Shown here piece by piece: positions 7,643 through 16,449 of a stretch of 64,000 nt of DNA (position 1 is its first letter; each line of letters begins with the position of its first letter). The stretch spans positions 31,047 to 95,046 of the forward strand of contig NZ_PJNW01000007.1 of the NCBI RefSeq assembly GCF_002844595.1, in the 5' to 3' direction. The stretch is from Pleomorphomonas diazotrophica. GTDB taxonomy: Bacteria; Pseudomonadota; Alphaproteobacteria; Rhizobiales; Pleomorphomonadaceae. The translations under genes and the position numbers were made by a program. The notes beneath the pieces were generated by a model. The model was given only the letters and a program-made list of their open reading frames with translations, did no database searches and was not told where the DNA came from.

Positions 7643-8554
7643 TTAAAGACGCGCGCTGGAGAAGGTGTCGCAGGACTCCATGTCGCCGGTGTCGAAGCCG
7701 ATCTTGAACCAGCGTTTGCGCTCGGCCGAGGAGCCGTGGTTGAAGCTCTCCGGCACCACATAGCCCTGCGTCCGCTTCTGGATGGCGTCGTCGCCGATCT
7801 GAGTGGCGGCGTTCAGCGCTTCCTCGAGGTCGCCGCGCTCGAGAAAGCCCTTCTTCTCGGCGTAATGGCCCCAGATGCCGGCGTAACAGTCGGCCTGGAG
7901 CTCGACCCGCACCGACAGCGCGTTGGCGTCGCCCTGGTCGAGCTGCTGGCGCCGCTCGTTGAAGGCCGGCAACAGGCCGACGAGGTCCTGCACGTGATGG
8001 CCGACCTCATGGGCGATCACATAGGCCTGGGCGAAATCGCCGGGCGCGCCGAACTTCTGGCGCAGTTCGTCATAGAAGGCGAGGTCGATGTAGATCTTGC
8101 CGTCACCAGGGCAGTAGAACGGTCCGCTCGCCGCACTGGCAAAGCCGCAGGTCGACCGGGTCTGGCCGGAGAACAGCACCAGCGGCGTCGCCTGATAGCG
8201 CTTGCCTTCCGCCTTGAAGATCTCCGTCCAGATTTCCTCGGTGTCGCCGAGCACGGTGGCGACGAAGTCGCGCATCTCGTCGGGCTCGCCGGCGCGCGGC
8301 CGCTCGACGGCCGTGGAGGTATCATAGGTGGAGCCGCCCATGTTGCCGTCGAGCAGCACCAGCGGGTTGATGCCAAGGAACCAAAGGATGAGGCCGACGA
8401 CGATCAGCCCGCCGATGGAGAGGCCACCGCCACCGCGCCGGCCGCCGCCCGGGAAGCCGCCGCCCGGAAAGCGCAGGCCACCACCGGAAAATCCACCGCC
8501 GCGGCCTCTCACGTCCTCGATGTTGTCGCTCTGGCGACGCCCCTTCCACAGCAT
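7643..8554 (-). CDS. Neutral zinc metallopeptidase (YpfJ family)
   Basis: 303 residues. The start at 8554 (MLWKGRRQSDN) matches the family opening W-GRR-S-N-ED-RG; an upstream Met at 8590 adds a non-conserved tail. A Gly/Arg-rich cytoplasmic linker (about 18-43) precedes one membrane anchor (LSIGGLIVVGLILWFLGI, about 45-62). The outward-facing domain has the zinc site HEVGHHVQ, the downstream ELQADCYAG with the third ligand, and QTRSTCGFA. The substrate is unknown for the family. It is divergent from the IMPase-family gene. Confidence 0.9.
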   Translation of the reverse strand: MLWKGRRQSDNIEDVRGRGGGFSGGGLRFPGGGFPGGGRRGGGGLSIGGLIVVGLILWFLGINPLVLLDGNMGGSTYDTSTAVERPRAGEPDEMRDFVATVLGDTEEIWTEIFKAEGKRYQATPLVLFSGQTRSTCGFASAASGPFYCPGDGKIYIDLAFYDELRQKFGAPGDFAQAYVIAHEVGHHVQDLVGLLPAFNERRQQLDQGDANALSVRVELQADCYAGIWGHYAEKKGFLERGDLEEALNAATQIGDDAIQKRTQGYVVPESFNHGSSAERKRWFKIGFDTGDMESCDTFSSARL

Positions 8555-8682
8555 GCCCGGCCCTCCGTGCTTTCCGGGATATAACAGCACAGCGAGGCGT
8601 CAGTTCCAGTCCCGGTTGACATGGAACTGTCGTCTCTTCGGCGCATGTAGGGCGCTTGCGCTTCAACCCTTGAGTCCGCCCC

Positions 8683-9489
8683 ATGCCCGAGATCGCTGCC
8701 GCCTCCCCGCTGCTTGCCGCCATGATCGCCGCCGCCCGCCTGGGCGGCGACCTCGCCCGCCGCCATTTCGTGGCATCGGGCCAGACCAGGATCGACGAGA
8801 AGGCGGCCCGCGACTATGTGACCGCCGCCGACGTGGCGGTGGAGGCAGCCATCGCCACGGCGCTCGGCACGGCCTTTCCTGGCTGGTCGATCGACGGCGA
8901 GGAAAAGGCCGGCAACCGCGACCGTGGCCCCGACGCGCCGCGCTTCCTGATCGACCCGATCGACGGCACCACCAACTTTGCCTGGGGCATCCCCTTCTTC
9001 GGGGTGGTGATCTCGCTGCTCAACGGCGATCGCATCGACGCCGGCGTTGTCTACGATCCCATGCGCGACGAACTGTTCTGCGCCGAGCGTGGCAAGGGCG
9101 CCTTTCTCGACGGGGTGCCGCTGACCGTCCGTATCGACCGCGACATCGACCACGCGGTGATCGGCGCCAGCCTGCCGATCCCCGGCCAGGTGCGGTCGGT
9201 CCCGGTCGACCGCTACCGCGCGGTGCTGATGGAGGTGATGGACCATGCCGCCGCCATGCGGCGGATGGGCTCGGCGGCCCTCTCCATCGCCTATGTGGCG
9301 GCGGGCAGGCACGATGCCTTCTTCGAGGACGGCCTGTCGCCACACGACTATGCGGCTTCCGTCTTGATCGTCGAGGAAGCCGGCGGCCTGGTGAGCGGCT
9401 TCGACGGCGCCGCCATTCCCGAGACCGGCGCCGTGCTGGCCGCGACGCCGGCCGTTCACCCGTGGCTGGTGGAGCGATTCACGCAGTAA
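8683..9489 (+). CDS. Inositol monophosphatase-family phosphatase
   Basis: 268 residues, Mg-dependent sugar/nucleoside phosphate hydrolase of the IMPase/CysQ superfamily. The metal site is visible as the DGEE acid pair (about 69-72) and the DPIDGTTNFAWG loop (about 87-98). The C-terminal motif usually seen as WDxAAG is SPHDYAAS here, keeping the Asp but replacing Trp with His. Candidate substrates are inositol monophosphates, PAP(S) or histidinol phosphate; the sequence does not decide. The start at 8683 lies 128 bp from the divergent metallopeptidase start. Just after the stop the REP cluster begins. Confidence 0.88.
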   Translation: MPEIAAASPLLAAMIAAARLGGDLARRHFVASGQTRIDEKAARDYVTAADVAVEAAIATALGTAFPGWSIDGEEKAGNRDRGPDAPRFLIDPIDGTTNFAWGIPFFGVVISLLNGDRIDAGVVYDPMRDELFCAERGKGAFLDGVPLTVRIDRDIDHAVIGASLPIPGQVRSVPVDRYRAVLMEVMDHAAAMRRMGSAALSIAYVAAGRHDAFFEDGLSPHDYAASVLIVEEAGGLVSGFDGAAIPETGAVLAATPAVHPWLVERFTQ

Positions 9490-9499
9490 GGAGACCTGA

Positions 9500-9770
9500 A
9501 GAGGGAGCGTGATACAGGCCTAGGAGATTTCTTGTCCTGAGGTCCCCGCCTGCGCAGGGATGACAGAATTATATAAATGAAACAATTGGATAGCGCAGCG
9601 CCCATTTCTATCAAGCTGTCATCCCCGCGCAGGCGGGGACCTCAGGAAGGTAGGGCGAGCGGGTGATATCAGGCTCCCTCCGTTGGGGAGCGTGATATAG
9701 GCCGAAGAGATTTCTTGTCCTGAGGTCCCCGCCTGCGCGGGATGACAGAATTATATATATTTCAATTAGT
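9500..9770. repeat. REP-like cluster A2: two 72-nt direct repeats flanking one inverted core
   Basis: Two nearly identical segments (9503-9575 and 9686-9757) each run from GGGAGCGTGATA through a reverse REP core (CCTGAGGTCCCCGCCTGCGC) to GATGACAGAATTATATA. A forward core (GTCATCCCCGCGCAGGCGGG) at about 9616-9646 sits between them, followed by a second hairpin (GGCTCCC...GGGGAGC, about 9671-9691). The order is reverse-forward-reverse. There is no coding potential. Confidence 0.85.
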
Positions 9771-9780
9771 TATGAGTCAG

Positions 9781-9844
9781 TCTCGCCAAACCCAGGTTCA
9801 CTGCCGCGCGCCTCCGCATCGGGTTCGCTGGTGGTGATCTGGTT
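9781..9844 (-). pseudogene. Short remnant resembling the 3' end of the GDPD gene
   Basis: On the minus strand this reads NQITTSEPDAEAR, close to DQITTNEPDALAR at the C-terminus of the intact GDPD ending at 11465. The nucleotide run TCGGGTTCGCTGGTGGTGAT here differs from the corresponding run near 11528-11550 at only two positions. As at 11465, a REP cluster lies immediately downstream. The remaining sequence to 10056 holds no recognisable gene. Confidence 0.45.
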
Positions 9845-10056
9845 GGGCGAAGATCGTCAGCCGTGCGGCGTGGCATCTCTCGCCCGCACGGCCACGATCA
9901 TTGCGATGGGGCCTCCTTCACACCATGTCGTGGAACAAGACGCCGCTCGAACCGCGGCGTGGAGCTTGGCGCCGCCAGGGGCAGAGCGTCCCTTGCCGGT
10001 GCGGCCTGACACCGCAGTTTCGCCCGTTGATCATCCTCATGTCCGGAGTGGAGCGC

Positions 10057-11106
10057 ATGTTGCTACGAACGATGGTTGCCGTCCTTTCGCTCATGTCCAC
10101 GCCGGCACTGGCGGACGAGCCGCTTCGTTCCGCGCTGGAGGTGGCGCTCGATCGTGCAGAGTCCATGGCTCCGCTCCAGACGGTCGTCATCGCCCGTGAC
10201 GGAGGCATCGTCGCCGAGCGCGGCTATCGCGGCCATTCGCCCGGCGCGCCCACCAGCATCATGTCGGCGTCGAAGTCGGTGATCTCGGCCCTTGTCGGCA
10301 TCGCCATCGACAAAGGCGTGCTGGAGGGCACCGACCAGTTGATCGCGCCGATCCTGGCGAAGGATCTGCCGGCCGATCCCGACCCGCGGCTTGCCCGCAT
10401 CACCGTGGGCAATCTCCTGTCGATGCAGGCCGGTCTCGGCTCCACCTCCGGCCCGCGATACGGGGCTTGGATCGCCAGTCGGAACTGGGTGCGGTTTGCG
10501 CTCGCCCAACCCTTCGAGGACGATCCCGGCGGGCGGATGATCTATTCCACCGGCTCGACGCACCTGCTGTCGGCGATCCTGACCCGCAAGTCCGGCCGCT
10601 CGACGCTGGCGTTGGCGCGCGACTGGCTGGGACCCCTCAAGGGGTTTTCCATTGCCGGATGGGATCGCGACCCGCAGGGCATCCATGTCGGCGGCAATCT
10701 CATGTCCATGAGCCCGAGGTCGCTTCTGGCCTTCGGCGAACTCTATCGCAACGGGGGGCTGACGCCGGACGGCCGACGCCTGATCTCGCGGGAATGGATC
10801 GAGCGATCCTGGGAAAGCCGCACCACGTCCCGATATACCGGCGACGGCTACGGCTATGGCTGGTTCTCGAGGCGGATCGGCGGGCACGACGTCAAGTATG
10901 GCTGGGGATACGGCGGGCAGATGGTCTATGTCGTCCCCGCATTGGCGCTGACGGTCGTCATGACCTCCGACATCGACTCTCCGGCAAGCCGGACGGGTCA
11001 CCGGGACGATCTGCACGCCCTGCTGGGTGAAATCATCGCGCTCGTGGCGGACGCGGAGGCGGTGTCCGAGCCGCAGAAGACGAAAGAGGGCCTCGGGCCG
11101 ACATAG
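10057..11106 (+). CDS. Secreted serine hydrolase, beta-lactamase class C / PBP-like
   Basis: 349 residues with a signal peptide (MLLRTMVAVLSLMSTPALA, cleavage near residue 19), so periplasmic. The catalytic SxxK tetrad is SASKSV and the second motif is the YST of MIYSTGSTHLL, where YxN is usual. A late GWGYGGQ may stand for the KTG-equivalent HxG loop. Family members include esterases, D-aminopeptidases and PBPs; no specific reaction can be assigned. The ATG at 10057 has CGGAG 9 nt upstream; an earlier ATG at 10039 is possible. It is flanked on both sides by REP clusters. Confidence 0.8.
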   Translation: MLLRTMVAVLSLMSTPALADEPLRSALEVALDRAESMAPLQTVVIARDGGIVAERGYRGHSPGAPTSIMSASKSVISALVGIAIDKGVLEGTDQLIAPILAKDLPADPDPRLARITVGNLLSMQAGLGSTSGPRYGAWIASRNWVRFALAQPFEDDPGGRMIYSTGSTHLLSAILTRKSGRSTLALARDWLGPLKGFSIAGWDRDPQGIHVGGNLMSMSPRSLLAFGELYRNGGLTPDGRRLISREWIERSWESRTTSRYTGDGYGYGWFSRRIGGHDVKYGWGYGGQMVYVVPALALTVVMTSDIDSPASRTGHRDDLHALLGEIIALVADAEAVSEPQKTKEGLGPT

Positions 11107-11129
11107 GGAGTCGCGGAAACCCGCAGGTG

Positions 11130-11440
11130 GGGGTGAGGAAGCGCTATATCAGCCTGTAGCCCCTTTCGGCCCGAGGTCCACCTTGAACTCGCCCGCGAGT
11201 TCAAGAGGCCTACGCGAGGATGACAGCATTATATAGAGAAAACAGCCATATAGCGCGGCACCCAGCTTCAAAGCCGCGAGCGTTGGGCAGCGCATGAGAT
11301 GCACATTTCAGTCAAACCCCGGGTGGACAGCATTACGGCAAAGGAAGTTCATCTATCTATTTGTTTTTATTATATATAAATCTGTCATCCTCGCGCAGGC
11401 GAGGACCTCAGGCAGGATAGAGCGCGACACCGATATAGGT
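11130..11440. repeat. REP-like cluster A3 (reverse core with inserted hairpin, then forward core)
   Basis: A reverse copy at about 11170-11225 is interrupted by a perfect hairpin, CTTGAACTCG...CGAGTTCAAG. It ends in GATGACAGCATTATATAG. A forward copy starts at 11381; its first 44 nt are identical to 5855-5898. The sequence between them (about 11263-11370) has no gene or repeat that I can identify. Confidence 0.8.
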
Positions 11441-11464
11441 GATTGCTGGATTCGAAACGCTCTT

Positions 11465-12355
11465 TCACCCTGAGGCCAGTTCTCTCTCCGCCAACCCCAA
11501 CTCCACCGCCCGACGCGCCAGAGCGTCGGGCTCGTTGGTGGTGATCTGGTCGGCCTTGAGTTCGAGGAGCCGCCGGAGGCTGGCGTCGGCGCCGGGGTGG
11601 TGGAGATCGAGCGTATAGGCGTCGACGCGCTTTCCTGCCGCTTGGACGGCGGCGATCAGGTCGACGCCGCGCCGGTCGGCGGCGAGCACCGCGCGATAGT
11701 CGAGATAGATGAGGCCCGCCTCCGGCAGGGCGGCGAGCGCGTCGGCCACGAAGGCATCGAGATCGGCGCCCGCCTCGATCGCGGCCACCGTTTCCTCGTC
11801 GCAGGGGTCGAAGCCGAGGTTGAGGCCGGCCGTCGCCCGGCCGAGCCGGCCCACCGCCGCGCGGTCGCCGCCCGAGAGGATGAAGCGCGGCGCGATGTCC
11901 ATGAGCGTCGCCGCGAAGGCTTCAACGCTGGCCTCGTCGACGACGTCGGCGCCCACCTTGAGGTCGAGCTGGATCAGCGTTTCCGGATGGGCCGAGCCGG
12001 CCCGCACCAGCCCCGCGAGATCGTCGAGCAGCAGCACCCGCTCGTCGGTGATCTCGCCGGAGGGACGGCGCAGTTTCAGCCGCCTGAGCTCGTCCGGCCC
12101 CGCCTCCGCCACCGGCCCGTGGCCGTCGGTCTCGCGGTCGAGCGTCTCGTCATGCAGCACCACGAAACCGGCGCCGGCATGCCGGTTGAGGTCCACCTCG
12201 AAACTGGCGCCCAGCGCCATCGCCTCCCGCGCCCGGCTGGGCGTGAACGGCACGTCGGAACGGACGCGCCGCCCCATGTGCCACTTGAGGCGGGTGCGGT
12301 GGCCGGCCCGGTAGAGGTCGAGGCCGGGCTCGTCGAGATCGTGCATGTCATGCAT
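11465..12355 (-). CDS. Glycerophosphodiester phosphodiesterase (ABC-operon associated)
   Basis: 296 residues. It should hydrolyse glycerophosphodiesters to glycerol-3-phosphate and an alcohol. Visible are FEVDLNRH, then VVLHDETLDRETDGHG, IQLDLK and the C-terminal QITTNEPD that closes GDPD TIM barrels. The N-terminal block is GHRTRLKWHMG rather than the usual HRG...ENT, so the first catalytic pair is atypical. There is no signal peptide, so it is cytoplasmic. The ATG at 12355 overlaps the ABC ATPase stop by 8 nt; ATG 12346 is an alternative. As last gene of an ABC import operon it probably processes the imported substrate. Confidence 0.8.
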   Translation of the reverse strand: MHDMHDLDEPGLDLYRAGHRTRLKWHMGRRVRSDVPFTPSRAREAMALGASFEVDLNRHAGAGFVVLHDETLDRETDGHGPVAEAGPDELRRLKLRRPSGEITDERVLLLDDLAGLVRAGSAHPETLIQLDLKVGADVVDEASVEAFAATLMDIAPRFILSGGDRAAVGRLGRATAGLNLGFDPCDEETVAAIEAGADLDAFVADALAALPEAGLIYLDYRAVLAADRRGVDLIAAVQAAGKRVDAYTLDLHHPGADASLRRLLELKADQITTNEPDALARRAVELGLAERELASG

Positions 12356-13421
12356 AGCGGACGTCCCGAAAGGAGCGCACCGTGTCGGAGCGGTAGCGGC
12401 GCGGCTCCTCGCCCTCCGCGAACACCGTCCAGCGCTCGACGCGGATGCCGACCCGCTCGCCGGCCTCGACGCGCACGGCCTTGTCGGTCTGGACGCGCAG
12501 GTGGGTGCCGTCGGCAAGCGTGCTGTCGACCACCACATGCGAGCCGAAGTCGATCATCCGCCGCACCGTCACCATGCGGCCCTCCTCGGGTTCGGAGAGC
12601 GCAATGTCCTCGGGGCGGATGGCGAGGCGCGCCGGACCGCTGCCCTCGGCCGGGAGCTTCAAGCCGCCCGCCGCGATCTCGCCGTCGGCGAGCGTGCCGT
12701 CCAGCATGTTCATGGCGCCGATGAAGCCGGCGACGAAGGCGGTCTTCGGCTCGGCGTAGATCTCGCCGGGCCGGCCGACCTGCTGCATGCGCCCGTCGGC
12801 CAGCACCACGATGCGGTCGGAAATGGCCAGCGCCTCGTCCTGGCCGTGGGTGACGAAGACGGCGGTGATGCCGAGGCGCTGCTGGATGTCGCGCACCTCG
12901 TCGCGCAGCCGTTCGCGGAGGTGCTGGTCGAGGCTGGCGAAGGGCTCGTCGAGCAACAGGATCTTCGGCTCGATCACCAGGGAGCGGGCGAGCGCCACGC
13001 GCTGCTGCTGGCCGCCGGAGAGCTGGCTCGGCAGGCGCGCGCCATAGCCGGAGAGGCCGACGAGATCGAGCACCCGCTCGACGCGTTCGCGGATCTCCGC
13101 CCTGGGCAGGCGGCGCAGCTTCAGCCCGAAGGCGATGTTGCCGTGGACCGTCATGTGGCTCCAGAGGGCGTGGCTCTGGAACACCATGGCCGTCGGCCGC
13201 CGCTCCGGCGGCAGACGGGTGACGTCGACGCCGTCGATGGCGATCGTCCCCTCGCTCGGCGTCTCGAAGCCACCGATGAGCCGGAGCAGCGTCGACTTGC
13301 CCGATCCCGACGGGCCGAGCAGGCAGACGAGTTCGCCGTCCTCGATCACGAGGTCCATGGCGTCGAGCGCCGTGACCTTGCCGAATGCCTTGGCGATGCC
13401 GCTCAAACGAACCTGAGCCAT
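12348..13421 (-). CDS. ABC importer ATPase (Fe3+/phosphonate/polyamine-type, TOBE domain)
   Basis: 357 residues: nucleotide-binding domain with Walker A GPSGSGKST (about 37-45), Q-loop VFQSHALW, signature LSGGQQQRVALARS, Walker B ILLLDEPFASLD and switch His VTHGQDEA. A C-terminal TOBE domain follows (AIRPEDIALSEPEEG and after). It powers the two permeases at 13578-15301. It is separated from the permease gene by a 156-bp hairpin-bearing gap, unlike the other tight junctions of the operon. Confidence 0.92.
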   Translation of the reverse strand: MAQVRLSGIAKAFGKVTALDAMDLVIEDGELVCLLGPSGSGKSTLLRLIGGFETPSEGTIAIDGVDVTRLPPERRPTAMVFQSHALWSHMTVHGNIAFGLKLRRLPRAEIRERVERVLDLVGLSGYGARLPSQLSGGQQQRVALARSLVIEPKILLLDEPFASLDQHLRERLRDEVRDIQQRLGITAVFVTHGQDEALAISDRIVVLADGRMQQVGRPGEIYAEPKTAFVAGFIGAMNMLDGTLADGEIAAGGLKLPAEGSGPARLAIRPEDIALSEPEEGRMVTVRRMIDFGSHVVVDSTLADGTHLRVQTDKAVRVEAGERVGIRVERWTVFAEGEEPRRYRSDTVRSFRDVRYA

Positions 13422-13437
13422 GGGAAACGTCCTGAGA

Positions 13438-13579
13438 GAGCCTGATCCGAAACTCGCTGGGGCGAGGCAGATGGCGATGGTTTCGAGAACCGGAGCGGAG
13501 CGAACTTGAGGTTCGTGAGCACCGGAAGCGCAGAAAGCGAAGCTAGGTGCCCGCCCCAGTAGAGTTTTGGGTCAGGCTC
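13438..13579. repeat. 142-bp palindromic element inside the ABC operon
   Basis: The outer arms GAGCCTGATCCGAAACTCGC...GGGGCG (13438-13464) and CGCCCC...GAGTTTTGGGTCAGGCTC (13552-13579) are about 27-bp imperfect inverted repeats. Inside lies a second hairpin built on CGAAC-TTGAG-GTTCG flanked by CCGG/CCGG (about 13490-13524). The right arm ends exactly at the permease stop codon. The RNA would fold into one long stem between permease and ATPase cistrons. No second copy was found in the window. Confidence 0.75.
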
Positions 13580-14447
13580 AGCCGCCGAGGCCCTTGGCGA
13601 ATGCATCGGCGCCCATCACCCGGCGGGCCGCCAGCATCAACAGGAAGGACGGCACCCAGAGGAAGACGAACAACACCGCGCCATACTGGACTTCGAGGGC
13701 GTTGTTGATGAAGGCGATCATCACCATCGGCATGGTGCGCACGTTGGGCAGGCCGATCAGCCAGGCGGCGTCGGTCTCGTAGAAGGTGTTGACGAAGGTG
13801 ATCAGGATGGCGGCCGCCAGGGTCGGCAAGGCCTGCGGCAGGGTGATCGACCAGAACACCCGCATCGGCCCGGCCCCGACGTCGCGTGCCGCCTCCTCCA
13901 GTCGCCGGTCGACGCCCTGGAAGGCGGAAACCGGGATCCAGATCATGTAGAGCAGCGTGCCCACCAACTGGATCAGCACCACGCCCCAGAAGGTGCCGAT
14001 GAGGTTGAGCGTCAGGAAGATGGTCGCCGTGGCGATGATCAGGCCGAACTTCGGGAAGGCCTGCACGGAGAGGAAGGCAAGGAACAGCATGTTGCGGCCG
14101 GGGAAGTCCAGCCGGGCGAAGGCATAAGCGGCCGGAAAGCAGATGACCGCCGAGATCACCGTCACCGTGGTGGTGATGCGGAGCGACAGCCAGAGCGCCT
14201 GCCAGACGTCCTGGCGCGACAGCGTCTCCTGCCAGTAGCCGAGGCCCACGCGCTGCGGCAGGATGGCCGGAAAGCGCCAGACTTCGGCGAAGGCCCAGAC
14301 GGCGGTGACGACGAGCGGCAGCAGGATCACCACCGCGAGGCCGATGAGGAAGGCGAAGCCGGTCCAGTCGACCGGGGCGCGCCGTCGCACCCGCTTTTGC
14401 TGGGCTTGCAGGGCGCCGCTGGGCGGCAGCGTGGCGAGATCGGTCAT
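13578..14447 (-). CDS. ABC transporter permease (second)
   Basis: 289-residue inner-membrane permease with about six helices. It carries the ATPase-coupling EAA loop EEAARDVGAGPMRVFWSITLP (about 184-204). An Arg-rich cytoplasmic N-terminus (KRVRRR) precedes helix 1. Its ATG overlaps the stop of the upstream permease by 4 nt (14444-14447), showing translational coupling. It forms a heterodimer with the product of 14444-15301. Its stop codon overlaps the end of the intra-operon hairpin element. Confidence 0.9.
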   Translation of the reverse strand: MTDLATLPPSGALQAQQKRVRRRAPVDWTGFAFLIGLAVVILLPLVVTAVWAFAEVWRFPAILPQRVGLGYWQETLSRQDVWQALWLSLRITTTVTVISAVICFPAAYAFARLDFPGRNMLFLAFLSVQAFPKFGLIIATATIFLTLNLIGTFWGVVLIQLVGTLLYMIWIPVSAFQGVDRRLEEAARDVGAGPMRVFWSITLPQALPTLAAAILITFVNTFYETDAAWLIGLPNVRTMPMVMIAFINNALEVQYGAVLFVFLWVPSFLLMLAARRVMGADAFAKGLGG

Positions 14448-15301
14448 GCCGGCGCCTTTCTGCCCTTGGCGATGGCGCGCACGTAGATGAGGCCGAAGGC
14501 GGCGCAGAAGGCGAAGGTGATCACCGCCTGCGTGGTGGCGTTGAGCGGATCGGCGTTGTCGGAAAAGGTGCGCTGCATGTACGGCCCCATCATCTCCGGC
14601 GAGGCCGGGCCGAGCAGGAAGGGCAGCGTGAAGGCCGAGAACAGGCCGAGCACGTTGAAGGCCAGCGTCACGATGATCGAGCTCTGGATGCGCGGCAGGA
14701 TGATGCGGGTGAACAGCGTGAAGCTGCCGGCGCCAAGGTCGCGGGCGGCGTCCACCGAGGCGATGGAGACGCGGCCGAGGCCGGAGAGCAGCAGCAGGAG
14801 CGTCAGCGGCAGCCCGTCCCAGACGAGGCCGATGATCGGGCCGGCCGGCGTGAGATAGGGGCTCGCGAGCTTGGGCAGGTGCAGCGCCACGAGGATGGTG
14901 TCGACGATGCCGTTGGGGCCGAGCACGCGGATGAAGGCATAGGCCACCAGGACCGACGGCACGAACATCGGAAACAGCGCCAGCGCCTGCACCAGCGCGG
15001 CGACGGGGCCGCTACGGAAACGCAGGTAGAGCGCGATCGGCATGGCGACGGCGACCCTGAGCACCGAGGTGAGCGCGGTGACCCAGAGCGTCAGCCAGAG
15101 ATTGCGCAGGCTGTAGGCGTCGGTGAAGAAATAGGCGTAGGAGGCGGTGCTGAAGCCCGTGCCGGGGAAGTAGACGGTGCCGACGATGGCCTGCAGCACC
15201 GGCCATAGCACCAGCCAGATCAGCAAGGCCACCGGAAGGGCGACGAGAAGGAGGCCCGAAAGCCTCCCTCCCGCCACGCCGGAGCGGAGCGCGGCGATCA
15301 T
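14444..15301 (-). CDS. ABC transporter permease (first)
   Basis: 285-residue permease whose EAA loop reads VDAARDLGAGSFTLFTRIILP. Hydrophobic helices start at LSGLLLVALPVALLIWLVLW. The start at 15301 (MIAALRSGVAG) lies 8 nt after the substrate-binding protein stop; a longer frame starting at 15373 would overlap that gene and is rejected. Together with the second permease it resembles the two-permease layout of ferric-iron, thiamine and 2-aminoethylphosphonate importers. Confidence 0.88.
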   Translation of the reverse strand: MIAALRSGVAGGRLSGLLLVALPVALLIWLVLWPVLQAIVGTVYFPGTGFSTASYAYFFTDAYSLRNLWLTLWVTALTSVLRVAVAMPIALYLRFRSGPVAALVQALALFPMFVPSVLVAYAFIRVLGPNGIVDTILVALHLPKLASPYLTPAGPIIGLVWDGLPLTLLLLLSGLGRVSIASVDAARDLGAGSFTLFTRIILPRIQSSIIVTLAFNVLGLFSAFTLPFLLGPASPEMMGPYMQRTFSDNADPLNATTQAVITFAFCAAFGLIYVRAIAKGRKAPA

Positions 15302-15309
15302 CGCGAGGA

Positions 15310-16449
15310 TCAGGTGCGCGAGATGTTGGGGGCGACGTTGCGATACCAGCCGTCCTGCACCGCCTTGGTCCATTCGCCCGACGGGAAGGTCGGGATGGAG
15401 GACGGGATGACGTCGGCATACTTGTCGTGCAGCGCCTGTGGCAGGGTCGACCAGTCGACACCGGGGAAGCCACCCAGCTTCTCGATGACGGCGGTCTGCA
15501 TTTCCTCAGACAGCATGAAGTCGGCGAACTTCAGCGCCTCCGCGCGATGGGCGGCGTTGGTGGGGACGACGGCCTGCGAGAAGCCGCCGCACAGCGCGAG
15601 GTCGGTGAGCTGAACGAGGCCGGTGGTCTCCGGCAGCACGCCCTTGGCGATCGCCTGCAGCACCTGGTCGGACCAGGCCGGGATCATGGTCACCGCGCCC
15701 TGGGCGAGCAGTTGCAGCGAGGCGGAGTTGCCGGAGGTATAGGCACCCTTCTCGTAGAGCGACGGGGCGATGTCGTTGAGGACGGCCCAGGCCTTGGCGA
15801 GCACCTCGTCGGCGGTGGCCTGGTTGAAGTTGTCGACCTTGAATTTCTGGGGATCGCGGCCCGACACCTCGTGCACGACGCGGTTGATGAAGTTGCCGCC
15901 CGAGCCGCCCTTGTCGGGGCGGTTGTAGATGAACTGGCCAGGGTTGGCCTTGATCCAGGCGACGAGGTCCGCAAAGGTCTTCGGCGCCTTGTCCTTCGGC
16001 AGCTTGGTGCTGTCATAGGCGATGAGCACCTGCGAGCCGCGATAGGGAAGGCCGTAGGCCGTCTGGATCGCCAGCTTGTTGACGGCGCCATAGTTGGCAA
16101 GGCCGGCCTTCTGGAAGTCGGTCCACAGGCCCGCCTCGATGCCGCCGGCCGGCAGCATCGGCTCATATTGCTCGATGACGTCGAGCTGCGGATCGGACTT
16201 GCTGGCGAGCGCGGCGAGCGCCCGCTGCACTACCGCGTCGAGCGCCGCCGCCGGACGGGCGATGACGACGTTGAGCTCGACGCCGGGGTTGGCGGCCTCG
16301 AAGGCCGGCTTCACCACGTTGCTGAAGAAGTCCGAAATGTTGGCGTCGGATGAGGTGTAGAGGTCGAGCTTCGTCGCGGCGGCGGCAAAGCGCGTGGACG
16401 CGGCGAGGCTGGCGGCCGCGCTGGCCATCAGAAATTCACGGCGGTTCAT
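15310..16449 (-). CDS. Periplasmic substrate-binding protein of the ABC-GDPD operon
   Basis: 379 residues, extracellular solute-binding family 1. The N-terminus MNRREFLMASAAASLAAS has a twin-arginine-like RREFL and a hydrophobic stretch, so it is exported (possibly Tat-dependent). The mature domain begins TKLDLYTSSDANISDFF and has a YNRPDKGGSGGNFINR segment in the ligand cleft region. It is the first gene of the operon SBP-permease-permease-hairpin-ATPase-GDPD. The ligand is inferred, not proven: a glycerophosphodiester or related organophosphate fits the GDPD partner. Confidence 0.85.
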   Translation of the reverse strand: MNRREFLMASAAASLAASTRFAAAATKLDLYTSSDANISDFFSNVVKPAFEAANPGVELNVVIARPAAALDAVVQRALAALASKSDPQLDVIEQYEPMLPAGGIEAGLWTDFQKAGLANYGAVNKLAIQTAYGLPYRGSQVLIAYDSTKLPKDKAPKTFADLVAWIKANPGQFIYNRPDKGGSGGNFINRVVHEVSGRDPQKFKVDNFNQATADEVLAKAWAVLNDIAPSLYEKGAYTSGNSASLQLLAQGAVTMIPAWSDQVLQAIAKGVLPETTGLVQLTDLALCGGFSQAVVPTNAAHRAEALKFADFMLSEEMQTAVIEKLGGFPGVDWSTLPQALHDKYADVIPSSIPTFPSGEWTKAVQDGWYRNVAPNISRT

